From: Siphonodentalium dalli
Lineage: Eukaryota; Mollusca; Scaphopoda; Gadilida; Siphonodentaliidae
NCBI GenBank assembly: GCA_032622095.1
Contig: CP136061.1
Span: 219,324,373 to 219,388,372, forward strand
Length of the DNA stretch: 64,000 bases
Direction of reading: 5' to 3'
Position 1 is the first letter of the stretch. Every line of letters begins with the position of its first letter. Positions 1 to 10,715 of this stretch are shown here, piece by piece. Made by a program: the position numbers and the translations under genes. The notes beneath the pieces were generated by a model. The model was not told the DNA's origin, searched no databases, and saw only the letters and a program-made list of their open reading frames with translations.

Positions 1-1160
1 ACACTGGAATAACCAAACTGAGATTCTTTGACAGAACTGAGGGTTGATACCGTTGGAAAACGGAGATGTCTCTTAAAGCAACTTCTGATGTGTTGTCTCT
101 TCATAACTGCTACAGTAATCAATGCGACACAAATGCACACCAAAACAATAATCAGCACCACGTATACTGCCTTCGCATAAGAAGGCGTGTCGCTTGACAC
201 CTGAAGACAGCGAAGATCTTCTAACTTCAGATCTAGTATGGCTTTGTTTATCCGAGAACCATCAGGTCCGGTGTGGCACATCAACTTTTCACGTTGACGA
301 ACAGGAACGGTTGTGTTTTTCAGCCAATTGTAGAATTCTTTCAATTCACAGTCGCAAGCAAAGTGGTTATGCATCAGTGTAACTGCTTTTAGAGTTTTGA
401 ATGAAGATAAGGAGTCGATAAAATGTTTGCGCAAATATTTTAGGTAGTTCTGGTTGAGTTTTATTGTCTCTATTTTCGTCGTGCATAAATCGTCTGATGT
501 GTTGATCATATTCATGCTCAAAAGTTTGTTATTTGACAAGTCAAGGACTTTCAAATTTGGCATCATGCACAGGGCACGCTGTGCTTCCTCTGGAAACGCG
601 TATAATCCGTTTCCTCCAAGATATATAGATTCCATATTTGGAAACATAAAACTTTTAAGCATCCAGAATAGTCTTGTGATATGCGCGAATGGTGTAGTCT
701 TGCCAACATCCGCAAAAGTTGATGTCAGGTCGAGAACTGCGATATTTTTGATATTGCTAAATACTCGAGTGTGGTTGTCGACATACCATGCATTGTGACT
801 CAGATTTAAATGTCTCAGATTTGGAGTGCATTGAAACGTTTTTCCGTGAATGGTTGTGATGTTGTTGTTAGATAAGTCAAGGTGAGTCAAATTGTCCAAA
901 CGATATGTGGTATCATTTGCACAAGATCCGAATAAATTTGGCTGCAACTCGTACAGACTACTTCCAGTTATTCGTATATATTGTAAATTCCGTCTTGTTA
1001 CTTTCGTTAGAATGTCGTATGTGCTTAGAAATCCTGAATTGTCACATATTAGTGTTGTATCGTTGCATACCTCACACTTTTGTTCTTTCTCACACACAGA
1101 CTCTACCAAATACAAATGTGCGAACACCATAAATAACATCGAAAGTGACATCGCTTTCAT
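1..1160 (-). CDS. LRR single-pass membrane protein, copy 1 (C-terminus cut by window edge)
   Basis: Minus-strand reading frame starting at the ATG complementary to 1158-1160 and open to the window edge. It aligns without any net gap to the complete gene at 6893-8077 (constant offset of 6,917 bases), so only about the last eight codons are missing. Differences are scattered substitutions, many changing residues, and none creates a stop in what I could read. It keeps the signal peptide, the leucine-rich repeats, the LRR C-terminal cap (CDC motif), the transmembrane segment and most of the cytoplasmic tail. It is a tandem duplicate, intronless and apparently functional. It probably acts as a cell-surface adhesion or receptor protein; the ligand is unknown. 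Reading C-to-T or A-to-G drift as decay is not justified because the frame is intact. Confidence 0.8.
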   Translation of the reverse strand, partial: MKAMSLSMLFMVFAHLYLVESVCEKEQKCEVCNDTTLICDNSGFLSTYDILTKVTRRNLQYIRITGSSLYELQPNLFGSCANDTTYRLDNLTHLDLSNNNITTIHGKTFQCTPNLRHLNLSHNAWYVDNHTRVFSNIKNIAVLDLTSTFADVGKTTPFAHITRLFWMLKSFMFPNMESIYLGGNGLYAFPEEAQRALCMMPNLKVLDLSNNKLLSMNMINTSDDLCTTKIETIKLNQNYLKYLRKHFIDSLSSFKTLKAVTLMHNHFACDCELKEFYNWLKNTTVPVRQREKLMCHTGPDGSRINKAILDLKLEDLRCLQVSSDTPSYAKAVYVVLIIVLVCICVALITVAVMKRQHIRSCFKRHLRFPTVSTLSSVKESQFGYSS

Positions 1161-1310
1161 TTTGTGCTGGCGTGTGGTGAGACCGTGCAGCCAATTGATG
1201 TCCTTGGCGTAGAAGTAGAAATTCACTTTGATCCCCAAAAATAGCACCCTGATCACTGACTTGACTGTATCGGCTGACAACTCTTTCTAGTACCGGGTTC
1301 ACTCGTTTGG

Positions 1311-1317
1311 TTTTATA
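1311..1317 (-). promoter_or_regulatory. TATA box of LRR gene copy 1
   Basis: TATAAAA on the minus strand, about 150 bases upstream of the start codon. The same heptamer occurs at the matching place in copy 2 although the spacing to the conserved 'gagtgaaccc' block differs by a few bases. Retention in both duplicates supports a core promoter; no transcription start is proven. Confidence 0.45.
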
Positions 1318-1435
1318 TCATTACGGTGGCGGTTTGATTTGATTATAGTCAAACAAAACACCGGTCACAACTTGTTGCAAGCACAGACGAAACACGTGTA
1401 CTCTTGGATGCGTTCGCTAACACTGTCGCCTTTAA

Positions 1436-1792
1436 CCCTTTACCCAACAGAACGCCCAGAAACGCCCTAACAGCCTAAATTATCTTCGGTCTGTCTCAAT
1501 AAAACCATGGAAATATGGGTATCATTGGAACCGGCTCATTGAGCACATTGTGATAGTTACAGTTATGCCCTGTGCCAATGCATTCTCTTATATATGCGAG
1601 TCGACCATAGGTCGCCTCGCATATATAAGAGAATGCATTGGCCTAAAAAAAACTTTTTTTTAACACTTTTTACCATTTTTTCTTTAATATGTGTTAAGCC
1701 AATGCATTCTCTTATATATGCGAGGCGACCTATGGTCGACTCGCATATATAAGAGAATGCATTGGCACAGGGCCGTTCTGTTGGGTAAAGGG
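1436..1792. mobile_element. piggyBac-like MITE, copy A (TTAA target site)
   Basis: 357 bp flanked by TTAA (1432-1435 and 1793-1796). The 19-bp terminal inverted repeat CCCTTTACCCAACAGAACG is perfect. The TTAA duplication and CCC-starting termini are the hallmark of piggyBac-type elements. Two 69-bp hairpins (1574-1642 and 1698-1766) lie inside; each is a palindrome and the two are inverted copies of each other around an A/T-rich centre. No coding capacity. The paralogous site near 8342 is empty, which confirms the boundaries. Confidence 0.85.
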
Positions 1793-2280
1793 TTAACAGA
1801 TACCACAGAAATAACGTTTACATGAAACGTTCACTAGCACACCTTGCATGTTAACATTCCAGACTGACGAACGTATCCAAAACTTTAAGGTTTAGCACTC
1901 TTCCCGAATGCAACACGATAGAAATGCACGTGGGACATAATGGAGTCCATATTCGATAGGTGTATTGTGGCAGTCACACCAGCCTTTTCACGCATCAGAA
2001 GCTTTGTCGGTGTTCTGACAGCATGGCAAGCCGGAGAAATCCTGCGTAAATACAGGAAGCCGGGTCGGGTTTCTGTCTGGATATAAATAGATTATTACGC
2101 CACCGTAGTGTGGTGTTTATTGCATTTGGTTTTTTTGTATCGCATGGTCGATCGATAATTCACTGGGTGATTGTACATTCGGCAAATCTCGTCAGATTCC
2201 GTCACCGTTTCATCGTACCGATAATTACGAGAGTACAACTAAGATTGGCACATGTGTTTACGTCACCGGTGTAATTGTGG

Positions 2281-2910
2281 GGACATGCTTCTATTATGAA
2301 GGTTTGCTATCCCGAAGATCCGCTATTCCGAAGGTTCTCTATTTCGAAGGTTTTTGTTATTTTTAGGTTAATTCTATATTTTAAAGTATTGAGACTAATT
2401 TGAGAGGGTTCATTTTCACAAAGATTCTTTATATGGAGTGTGCGCTCACATCCGAACTGATCATGCGCGCACACCGATACAGATACAGGAGGAAATAACT
2501 TAACTTAGAACATTAAATGTGATTTTGTTTTGTTTTCGCTGGTTTTCTTGAGATTTTATGTCATTACGTGGGCCCATACCTTTGAATTCTTGGCATATAC
2601 TATGAATGTTGTGGTATATATGGACCCTCCCGCATTGGGACATGACATAGGTTCAGTTGACTTAAGTGGTGTTCTGTGTGTGCTCCAATTTGGAGTTCAT
2701 TATTTTAAGGGCCAAGTTTAGAATTTTATGGGTCCATACCTTTGAACTCTGGGCATATAATATGAATATTGGGGGGCATGGCTCTATTCCGAAGGTTCAC
2801 TATCCCGAAGGTCCACTATTCCGAAATTTCTCTGAATGTTCGCTATTCCGAAGGTTCACCAATCCGAAGGTTCGTTATTCCGAAGGTTCTGTGTTCCAAA
2901 GATTTTTTTT
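2281..2910. repeat. Short tandem and interspersed 'ctattccgaaggttc' repeats
   Basis: Imperfect copies of a roughly 15-bp unit (attccgaaggttc) cluster at 2290-2355 and 2780-2905. Each cluster is followed by the same unique-looking text, so the block is also a direct duplication (about 2340-2600 and about 2900-3060), including the shared 'gtgattttgttttgttttc' segment. 'acctttgaa(t/c)tct' text around 2575-2630 and 2735-2775 is a third shared segment. No coding content. Confidence 0.6.
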
Positions 2911-3060
2911 ATTTTAAGGTTAATTCTATATTCTAAAGTAACGAGAGGGTTCATTATCACGAAGATTCTTTTTATGAAGGAAATAACGTAAAACATTAAA
3001 TGTGATTTTGTTTTGTTTTCGAGGGTTTTCTTGAGTTTAATGTCATTACGTATGACCTTA

Positions 3061-3520
3061 TTTCTCATTACATATTCACGCCAAGGAGCCCACACAATTG
3101 CTATGTTACGATGCGATTTAATGTGATTATGTGTGACCTAATATCTCAATAATCTGAGGCAAGAGTACGCCTGCTAAAGGCGAATTATAACAGTTGGGGG
3201 TATAACGCTCAATAAATACTGGAGGCTATAACAAACTGCGCAGTAGAATATCGCTGAATGGACGAGTATGAGATGAGCCTAAATGCAATTGTGACTTTGT
3301 TTAAAGGCCCACTTAATTTTCGAGTCATTAATTTTTTATAGTATATACGGTTTTAATAACAATTTATGCCATAAAATTTGAATAAACTACTATAATTCAT
3401 CACCATTTGAAAGGCAGAATACTTCTATCTCCTAGTTTGAAACACCTTCAAAATACCGCGTCGTATATCTAGCAATTAGCAACCAACATGTCCTCCTCGG
3501 CTTTCCATAGATTTCAACGT
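3061..3520. other. No feature recognised
   Basis: AT-rich DNA after the duplicated 'ccgaaggttc' block. I see no ORF of coding character, no terminal repeats and no RNA gene. Confidence 0.5.
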
Positions 3521-4030
3521 AATTTGATACCTATGGGTATTTGTGTCCGGGAAGTGTTTTGAACGGGTCAAATCGTGACCCCGACCTGACCTTGACCTTT
3601 AAAACTGTCAATGCAAGGTCAATTTGGGTAAAACGGACAAATTTCGGCGAAATTTGATACCTAGGGATACTTTGGTCCGAGGAGAGTTTTGAACGGGTCA
3701 AATCGTGACCTCGGCCTGACATTGACCTTCAATATGGCCAATCAAAGGTCAACTCGGATAAAACGGATAGATTTCGACGAAATTTGATACCTATGGGTAC
3801 TTTTGTCGGGGGGGGGGTGTTTTGGACGGGTCAAATCATGACTCTGACCTTACCTTGACCTTCAAAATTGTTAATTAAAGGTCAAGTTGGGTAAAACGGA
3901 CGGATTTCGACGAAATTTGATACCTATGGGTAGTTTTCTACGGGTGGGGGTGTTTTGGACTGGACAAATCATGACCCTGACCTGACCTTGACTTTCGAAA
4001 TAGTCAATTGAAGGTCAAATCGCACCTTTC
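3521..4030. repeat. Four-copy tandem repeat, unit about 130 bp
   Basis: Units start at 3521, 3651, 3781 and 3913, each beginning 'aatttgatacc'. Each contains 'gggtcaaatc', 'gacctgaccttgac' and 'ggtcaa' blocks plus a G-rich run. Unit ends are imperfect and the fourth copy fades at about 4030. Repeats with this 'tgaccttgacct' text are common in molluscan introns, to my knowledge. Confidence 0.75.
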
Positions 4031-5492
4031 ACCGGAAAGCAGATGTGAAACAGCCCGGGTGAAGTCGGGCCTATCAGCTTGTGTAATAAAGAAGACAGTT
4101 TGATGAAAGTAATGTATGCCACGAGAAACGGGAAAACTTGAAATATGGAAGTACGCAAATTTCCCGCATAAAATTTGAAAGCTAGTTTATAGAATAATTG
4201 TATTATTATTTATATTTATGGCTAATAATACGATCTTGGTGGCGTTACCATTTCTGACTTTGGTTTTCTTGTAATTAACTTGTGTTTGTGTGGTTGGAGG
4301 CCGAAATTTTAATCGTCTGCTCTTACTCTTCATTGTGTTACCATACTTTCCGCAATCGCAACTTCTCGGATTATCGTTCTTGCGAAAATAATTCACCGAG
4401 GTTTGCCGATTGATACTTACCGCTGTGTTGGGGGCGCCAGCAGATAGCTGAATAAATCGGAGTCGATAAATGGAGTGGGTGACCCGATAAATGAGGGGGA
4501 CCACCCCCTTTTCGTACGCCGGATTCCGGGGTTAATATATAGAGTATTCCGGATGGCGAGTGTCAGTACGCCGGATGCCGAAACCTGTATATTTCGTATT
4601 CCGGATGCCGAAATTACAATGACAGATATTATTTAGTGTTGTTTTTTGCATTCATAATTTTTTATATTGAAACTCTTATCTTTTATATTATGCAAATTTA
4701 AGTGAATGGTGTGTGACACCAGATGTCATGGAAATTTTGTTGTTGTTGTTGTTGTAAGTGGTGTCAGGAAGAGATAGAGCATCTTTAAATAAGTTCGACA
4801 CGACAATGAATATATGAGATTTTGTTGATAAAATTTCCTCTGTGGTATGTGCAACATGGTGGTATTTATACATTATAATACAGTAAGCATGTCGCATATA
4901 TACGTGTATAACAAGGTGGGAATTTTACATATAGGCTAATCGTTGTTGTCGTTTAAGGGTAATTATGAGAGGAGAATTATTAACCACCAGAAGAATAGAC
5001 ACCTTATGCACAATGAACTACTACTGATAAGAATTACGAATAGCTGATAGTAGTCGTAAATATTGAGATGTCCAAAACCATTTTCGCATATCTAATTAGC
5101 GACTACGAGTCCACTTGGGCACGAGAAAATCGTGCCGTTGAAACTTCTGCCACTCACAGTAAGGTGATATAGTTCTGTTTGTCGTGATTATTTTGTACTT
5201 AACTATACTATGAGGTATTTCTGAGTTTAAATGAAAACCCGACGGAAACCGGAATCTTAACTACGGATACGGCAAAACGACAAATGATAGAAAGAGCACA
5301 CATTCTAGTCATGTACGTAGTACCCGAAACGAAATTCGTATCAGTAGTTGTTCATTATATTGACAGTCGATGTCCCTTCTTTTAAAGCTTCATATAAAGA
5401 GACCGTTCTGGTTTGAATCTATGGACAAAATAATTGTTTAATAAATACATTGCTTGAAAGCTATTTCGAAAAAAAAGTGTACGTGGCCACGT
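4031..5492. other. Mostly featureless; small ccggatgccg repeats
   Basis: About 4520-4615 holds four diverged 'gtattccggatgccgaa'-like units. The rest is AT-rich sequence with no coding signal or terminal inverted repeat that I can support. The ORFs at 4187-4504 and 4688-4897 (minus) look like chance frames. Confidence 0.45.
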
Positions 5493-5496
5493 TTAA

Positions 5497-5998
5497 AGGG
5501 ACCCAATGCACTCGCAGTGGGTAAATGTGCAAAAAATATATAAGTCTGTAAAAACATAACCACCAAGAAGAACATGCATGGGTATACAAGATACACTTTG
5601 TTCTTGTATTCATTATATTATAGTCATATATTCATTATTGGTAGTTCTCCATTGACGAAATTTCATTATGTAAATATAACTGTTACAGTGTTTTATCAAC
5701 AAACATCACTAATCGTGTAGTAAGTTCAAATATGTTAGAATTTCAGAATATTTTTCAATGCTTTGACATTTTTGACATGTTTACCCTCAAGCTTTTATTA
5801 AACTGTTGTATCTTATGTGACTAATTTGACTTTTATCTGCAATTCCACTGTGACAGTAATGGTAATAAAGGTTTTTTAACGTGACGTTTCGTCACAGAAG
5901 TGTTATAAACAATAAAAATAAAAACAATTTCCACATAATTTTCCATGTTCTTATTCTGATTTAAAAAAATGTACCCACTGCGAGTGCTCTATGTCCCT
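5497..5998. mobile_element. TTAA-flanked MITE, AGGGAC family
   Basis: 502 bp flanked by TTAA at 5493-5496 and 5999-6002. Imperfect terminal inverted repeats of about 30 bp run from AGGGAC through a shared 'gcactcgcagtgggta' block. No coding capacity. A diverged inverted copy lies at about 48700-49095 in cdc37 intron 6. Confidence 0.7.
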
Positions 5999-6399
5999 TT
6001 AAAGATCAGCATAGGTGATACTTTACATGTCAAACTGGCACTATAGTTTCCATTGCTTTTAGCATTAATCAATCATGCTTAAAATTCAGAGGTTCTGTGA
6101 ATCTGTGATACCATATATATCGCCTATCAGTATACGATGGCTTTTATTATTTATCTTACCGCAGGGCCATATTGATTTGACTCTTGAGTGAAATGGTATG
6201 CTCCCGTATGATGCATGGCTGAAGTCCTATATAATATATATAGGCTTATTATGTATTTTCAGAACGTTCTATATATGTACATCGCCCATTGAGAAACTAT
6301 GGATATAGTTATACGCCTTTTTGTGACCAGTCTACAGTTATATCAAGTCCTTGTATAAATGGCTACGTGTTCTACCGGTAGTTTGGTCGATGTTTCAAG

Positions 6400-6666
6400 A
6401 TCCAACGAAGTTTCCAATAAGCCTTGTCACTGAGTCACGGCCATGCATATTGGATCCATTCAGCCCCGTTCCGTTGTTAAATTTTAGTGCTGCAGGTCAA
6501 AGTTCTAATAGCAATCCATATATATGGAATTCAGGAATATTCAAAAGCTTCATATATGGAATGCTACTCCAGAACTTTGGCATGTAGCACTAAAACTATG
6601 GAACCCTGCTGGATGGATCCAATATGGCCGCGACTCACTGACAAGCAATAGGAAACTTCGTTGGAT
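6400..6666. mobile_element. Foldback (palindromic) element
   Basis: The 267-bp segment is an imperfect palindrome: ATCCAACGAAG at the left pairs with CTTCGTTGGAT at the right, and matching blocks continue inwards (cactgagtc/gactcactg, attggatcc/ggatccaat, tagtgct/agcacta). A related but diverged palindrome lies at about 20428-20640. It is non-coding. Confidence 0.6.
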
Positions 6667-6892
6667 TTTGGTATTACACAGGTTAATTAATCATGATCGC
6701 TCACGCTACATGTACCAGTCAACTTGTACATACGGTCGTTGTTGTATCAAACATATAAAACAGTCTATCGATACTTGTGCTTAACATCTATATATAGAAA
6801 CATACTATAATATGAAATTTCATATCTATAGTTTCATCTCGTCTATAATATAATTTGTTTTGACAAGGTGTGATGTGGCATATGTACAATCC

Positions 6893-8077
6893 TCAAGCTA
6901 CAGATGGTTCTTGGTTAACACTGGAATAACCAAACTGAGATTCTTTGAAAGAACTGAGTGTTGATACCGTTGGAACACGGAGATGTCTCTTAAAGCAACT
7001 TCTGATGTGTTGTCTCTTCATAACTGCTACAGTAATCAATGCGACACAAATGCACACCAAAGTAATAATCAGCACCACATATGCTGCCTTCGCAGAAGAA
7101 GGCGTGTCGCTTGATACCTGAAGACAACGCAGATCTTCTAGCTTCAGATCTAGTATGGCTTTGTTCATCCGAGAACCATCAGGTCCGGTGTGGCACATCA
7201 ACTTTTCACGGTGACGAACAGGAACGGTTGTGTTTTTCAGCCAATTGTAGAATTCTTTCAATTCACAGTCGCAAGCAAAGTGGTTATGCATCAGTGTTAC
7301 TGCTTTTAGAGTTTTGAAAGAAGACAAGGAGTCGAGAAAATGTTTGCGCAAATATTTTAGGTAGTTCTGGTTGAGTTTTATTGTCTCTATTTTCGTGGTG
7401 CATAGATCGGCTGCTGTGTTGATCATATTCATGTTCAAAAGTTTGTTATTTGACAAGTCGAGGACTTTCAAATTTTTCATCATGCATAGGGCACGTTGTG
7501 CTTCCTCTGGAAACGCGTATAATCCGTTTCCTCCAAGATATATATATTCCATATTTGGAAACATAACATTTTGAAGCATCCAGTATAGTCTTGTGATATG
7601 CTGGAATGATGTATTCTTGCCAACATCCGCAAAAGTTGATGTCAGGTCGAGAACTGCGATATTTTTGATATTGCTAAATACTCGAGTGTGGTTGTCAACA
7701 TACCATGCATTGTGACTCAGATTCAAATGTCTCAGATTTGGAGTGCAGTGAAACGTTTTTCCGTGAATGGTTGTGATGTTGTTGTTAGATAAGTCAAGGT
7801 GAGTCAAATCGTCCAAACGATATGTGGTATCATCTGCACAAGATCCGAATAAATTTGGCTGCAACTCGTACAGACTACTTCCAGTTATTCGTATATATTG
7901 TAAATTCCGTCTTGCTACTTTCGTTAGAATGTCGTATGTGCTTAGAAATCCTGAATTGTCACATATTAGTGTTGTATCGTTGCATACCTCACACTTTGGT
8001 TCTTTCTCACACACAGACTCTACCAAATACAAATGTGCGAACACCATAAATAAAATCGAAAGTGACGCCGCTTTCAT
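6893..8077 (-). CDS. LRR single-pass membrane protein, copy 2 (complete, 394 aa; trophoblast glycoprotein-like)
   Basis: Complete single-exon ORF. Residues 1-22 form a hydrophobic signal peptide. A cysteine-containing N-terminal cap follows (about 23-45). Leucine-rich repeats run to about residue 265 with recognisable LxxLxLSxN cores (LTHLDLSNNNI, LRHLNLSHNAW, LKVLDLSNNKL, IETIKLNQNYL). An LRR C-terminal cap has C269-D-C271, C295 and C318. Residues about 331-353 form one transmembrane helix, followed by a basic 41-residue tail. The signal peptide - LRR - cap - TM - short tail order matches trophoblast glycoprotein (5T4) and many invertebrate LRR surface proteins; orthology is not claimed. Several N-x-S/T sites in the ectodomain suggest N-glycosylation. 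The ATG at 8075-8077 directly precedes the signal peptide and is conserved in copy 1. No TIR or Ig domain is visible, so it is not a Toll receptor. Confidence 0.88.
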   Translation of the reverse strand: MKAASLSILFMVFAHLYLVESVCEKEPKCEVCNDTTLICDNSGFLSTYDILTKVARRNLQYIRITGSSLYELQPNLFGSCADDTTYRLDDLTHLDLSNNNITTIHGKTFHCTPNLRHLNLSHNAWYVDNHTRVFSNIKNIAVLDLTSTFADVGKNTSFQHITRLYWMLQNVMFPNMEYIYLGGNGLYAFPEEAQRALCMMKNLKVLDLSNNKLLNMNMINTAADLCTTKIETIKLNQNYLKYLRKHFLDSLSSFKTLKAVTLMHNHFACDCELKEFYNWLKNTTVPVRHREKLMCHTGPDGSRMNKAILDLKLEDLRCLQVSSDTPSSAKAAYVVLIITLVCICVALITVAVMKRQHIRSCFKRHLRVPTVSTLSSFKESQFGYSSVNQEPSVA

Positions 8078-8746
8078 TTTGTGCTGGCGTGGTGAGACCG
8101 TGCAGTCAATTGATGTCCTTGACGTAGCAGTGGAAATTCACTTTGATCCCGAAAAATAGCACCCTGATAACTGACTTGACTGTATCGGCTGACAACTCTT
8201 TCTAGTACCGGGTTCACTCGTTTTATATAATTATGGTGACGGGTTGATTTGATTAGTCAAGCAAAACACCGGTCACAACTTGTTGCAAGCACAGACGAAA
8301 CACGTGTACTCTTGGGTGCGTTCGCTAACACTGTCGCCTTTAACAGCTACCACAGAAATAACGTTTACAGGAAACGTTCACTCATATCCAGTTTTCTCAA
8401 TTATTCTCAGTCAGAATCAAATATCCTCAAACACAGTAATTAGGTTCAACACAAATTGTATAAAGCAAAATACGTATACGATGACTAGCTATTAACTTCC
8501 GCTCTAACAAAGGATATGCTTGAAACAGTCATTCGTCATCCCAAAACAAGTATAAGTAGCACACCTTGCATGTTAACATTCCAGACTGACGAACGTATCC
8601 AAAACTTTAAGGTTTAGCACTCTTCCCGAATGCAACACGATAGAAATGCACGTGGGACATAATGGAGTCCGTATTCGAAAGGTGTATTGTGGCAGTCACA
8701 CCAGCCTTTTCACGCATCAGAAGCTTTGTCGGTTTTCTGACAGCAT
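6918..8746. repeat. Tandem duplication unit, copy 2
   Basis: Partner of 1-2024. It carries the uninterrupted (empty) site for the MITE at 1436-1792: the text around 8340-8350 reads straight through 'gcctttaacagctacc'. Roughly 8384-8558 has no counterpart in copy 1, through insertion here or deletion there. Confidence 0.8.
8221..8227 (-). promoter_or_regulatory. TATA box of LRR gene copy 2
   Basis: TATAAAA on the minus strand about 145 bases upstream of the ATG. It is the counterpart of the TATA box at 1311-1317, and the leader between it and the ATG is nearly identical in the two copies. Confidence 0.45.
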
Positions 8747-9389
8747 GCGTTTTCTGAACTGCCGGCAATTGTTAATTGGAGTCGGCGACACAACATTTGC
8801 CCGCAGGTACAGGTACAGATACATACACAGTTGTCACCGGTAAATTACCTGTTCTCATGTTTGCTTTTGCATTCCTTTGTATGCCGTCAACATCCAATAG
8901 AGAAAAGTACGGTCGCGCATTTCGCCAATGATTACAAATACTGGTACTGTGTTGGATACTCGGACGACAGTGGTGATCGATAGAGGTCGATATCAATTCA
9001 GTTCGAGGCCTCTCAGTATTTTCGTTATTCTCTCGTGAAAAATTAACATTATGACACTCGCAGTTTCGTCGTGACGTTGTCATATTTTGCTATCGTGGGC
9101 ACGTACACCCTATCTCGCTCTTGCTATTGTTTGGTACCGTACCGATTTGTACATTTTGAGACGGGCTGATCACCTAGGCCTGTCTCACCAATTCAAGAAA
9201 ATACCGTCAAGTAAAGTGATCGGTCAACATAATTATAGACAAAGCCGCATCGGGTGGTTTTAAATACGTCGCATCTGCATGCAAAAAATGAAAGAGCCAC
9301 GAGCGTGGCTAAAATATAATCTTGGCGATTTTTGAGTTAGGTGACTAAAAGAGGGGTGCACATAAAACGCCTAATCAGCCGCAAACTCC
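8747..9389. other. No feature recognised
   Basis: Upstream of the LRR duplication unit. The minus-strand ORF at 8772-9083 has no recognisable motif and no homologue in the copy-1 region. I see no RNA gene or terminal repeats. Confidence 0.4.
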
Positions 9390-10715
9390 AGGCAGAATTA
9401 TCTCACATCGCTCCGCTGAGATACCACTGCCATAATGACATTAATTTGTAAGGAATTGTTACGTGTTTTTAGTTCTTATGTTTTAGGATTAAAATTGTCT
9501 ATGTCTGGCTCAGTTCATATTGTTCTTATCAATGCCGAAAGAATTACCATTATTGCAAACTTAAAAACAAAAATTGGTGGTCAAAACCACAGGTCCTCAA
9601 CAAAATTTGACCCCACCCCCTATGATACTTAATTCTATAGGATTAAGTATCATAGGGGGTGGGGTCAATTTTTTTTCTGGCCCACCCCCTATATGATACT
9701 TAATTCTATAGGATTAAGTATCATAGGGGGTGGGGTCAAATTTTGTTCTGGGGACCTGTGGTCAAAACAAGATAATAGGTGACTAAATAGTAGTAAATAG
9801 AGTTCCCGACGATATGTAAAAATAGATTAATCGTCTGCAAAGTACACCCATTGTGGCAGTGATATATCGCAGCGATAGCGTAGAGGGCGCTGTATAGAGA
9901 TTGAATAAGCCGGCCCTATACTAAATCCCGACCGCACCCGACCGTATCGCCCCGATGGGTCTGATCGAGATGGTTCATGCGCTATCGTGCAGAATAGTCC
10001 TGTGTGTATCAAAGTTCCAATCCCCAAGTCGATATCTCGAGCGGAAACGGCACTGTTAACCCATAAATTGCGACCGAGTCAGTCAGGTAGGCAAAATAAA
10101 AAAGGCACCGACCGCACCTCTCCTAGCTGTCTGACCACGGAATGTGATATTATATCATGCAGCGAATAAACATATGCATCCATGGGCGATCGCAAACTCC
10201 ATGCAGCGCCCTCTACGTTAGATCACTGCGATATAGCACTGCCACAAGGATGGTACTTTGCGGACAGATACATATATTTTTTCATATCGTCGGAACTATA
10301 ATTAGTCACCCATTAACTTATTTTGACCACCAAAAGTTTGCAATAATGGGAATTATTTCGGTATTGATAAGAACAATATGAACTGAGCCAGACATAGACA
10401 ATTTTAATCCTAAAACATAAGAACGAAGAACACGTAAGAAATCCTTACCAAATGTCCTTATACCAGTGGTATCTCAGTGTAGCGATGGGAGATAACTCAG
10501 CTTGGCGTTTGGGGCGATCGGGCAAGTTGCTAGCTATGCATGACATGTACGAAAAAACACAGAAAATAATACCCGCCGAACGAACCGCCACCAGTGGAAC
10601 AAGCGAGATGGGGCATGCAATACCGTGCAGAATAAACCTGTATGTACCAAAGTTCCAATACCCAAGTCGATATCTCAAGCGGAAACGTCACTGTTAACAC
10701 ATAACTTGCGGCCGG
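9390..10715. repeat. Composite inverted and direct repeat
   Basis: The text at about 9395-9900 reappears reverse-complemented at about 10195-10505, including 'gtctatgtctggctcagttc' on both arms. In addition, about 9965-10075 and about 10600-10710 are direct repeats sharing 'caagtcgatatctc'. The outer part of the left arm is interrupted by the MITE at 9588-9760. It could be a foldback element or a rearranged pair of insertions; no coding content. Confidence 0.6.
9588..9760. mobile_element. hAT-like MITE made of two hairpins (8-bp target-site duplication)
   Basis: 173 bp with ends CACAGGTCC...GGACCTGTG, flanked by the direct repeat gtcaaaac (9580-9587 and 9761-9768). The interior is two near-identical hairpins built on 'ccaccccctatgatac' stems. 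The inverted partner arm near 10320 reads 'ggtggtcaaaat' without the insert, an internal empty site that supports the boundaries. The 8-bp duplication points to hAT; the termini are not diagnostic. Confidence 0.7.

Larger units (their letters stand above)
1..2024. repeat. Tandem duplication unit, copy 1 (LRR gene plus upstream DNA)
   Basis: Matches 6918-8746. The match continues upstream of the coding region through the leader, the TATA region and a block ending at 'gacagcatg'. Two differences stand out: a 357-bp MITE is present only here (1436-1792), and a block of about 175 bp (about 8384-8558) is present only in the other copy. Confidence 0.8.

Noticed and set aside
6893-8077. Toll-like receptor
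   Set aside because: The cytoplasmic tail is only about 41 residues and has no TIR domain.
7081-8159. Plus-strand ORFs across the LRR gene
   Set aside because: They are antisense shadows of the 394-codon minus-strand frame; equivalents appear over copy 1 for the same reason.
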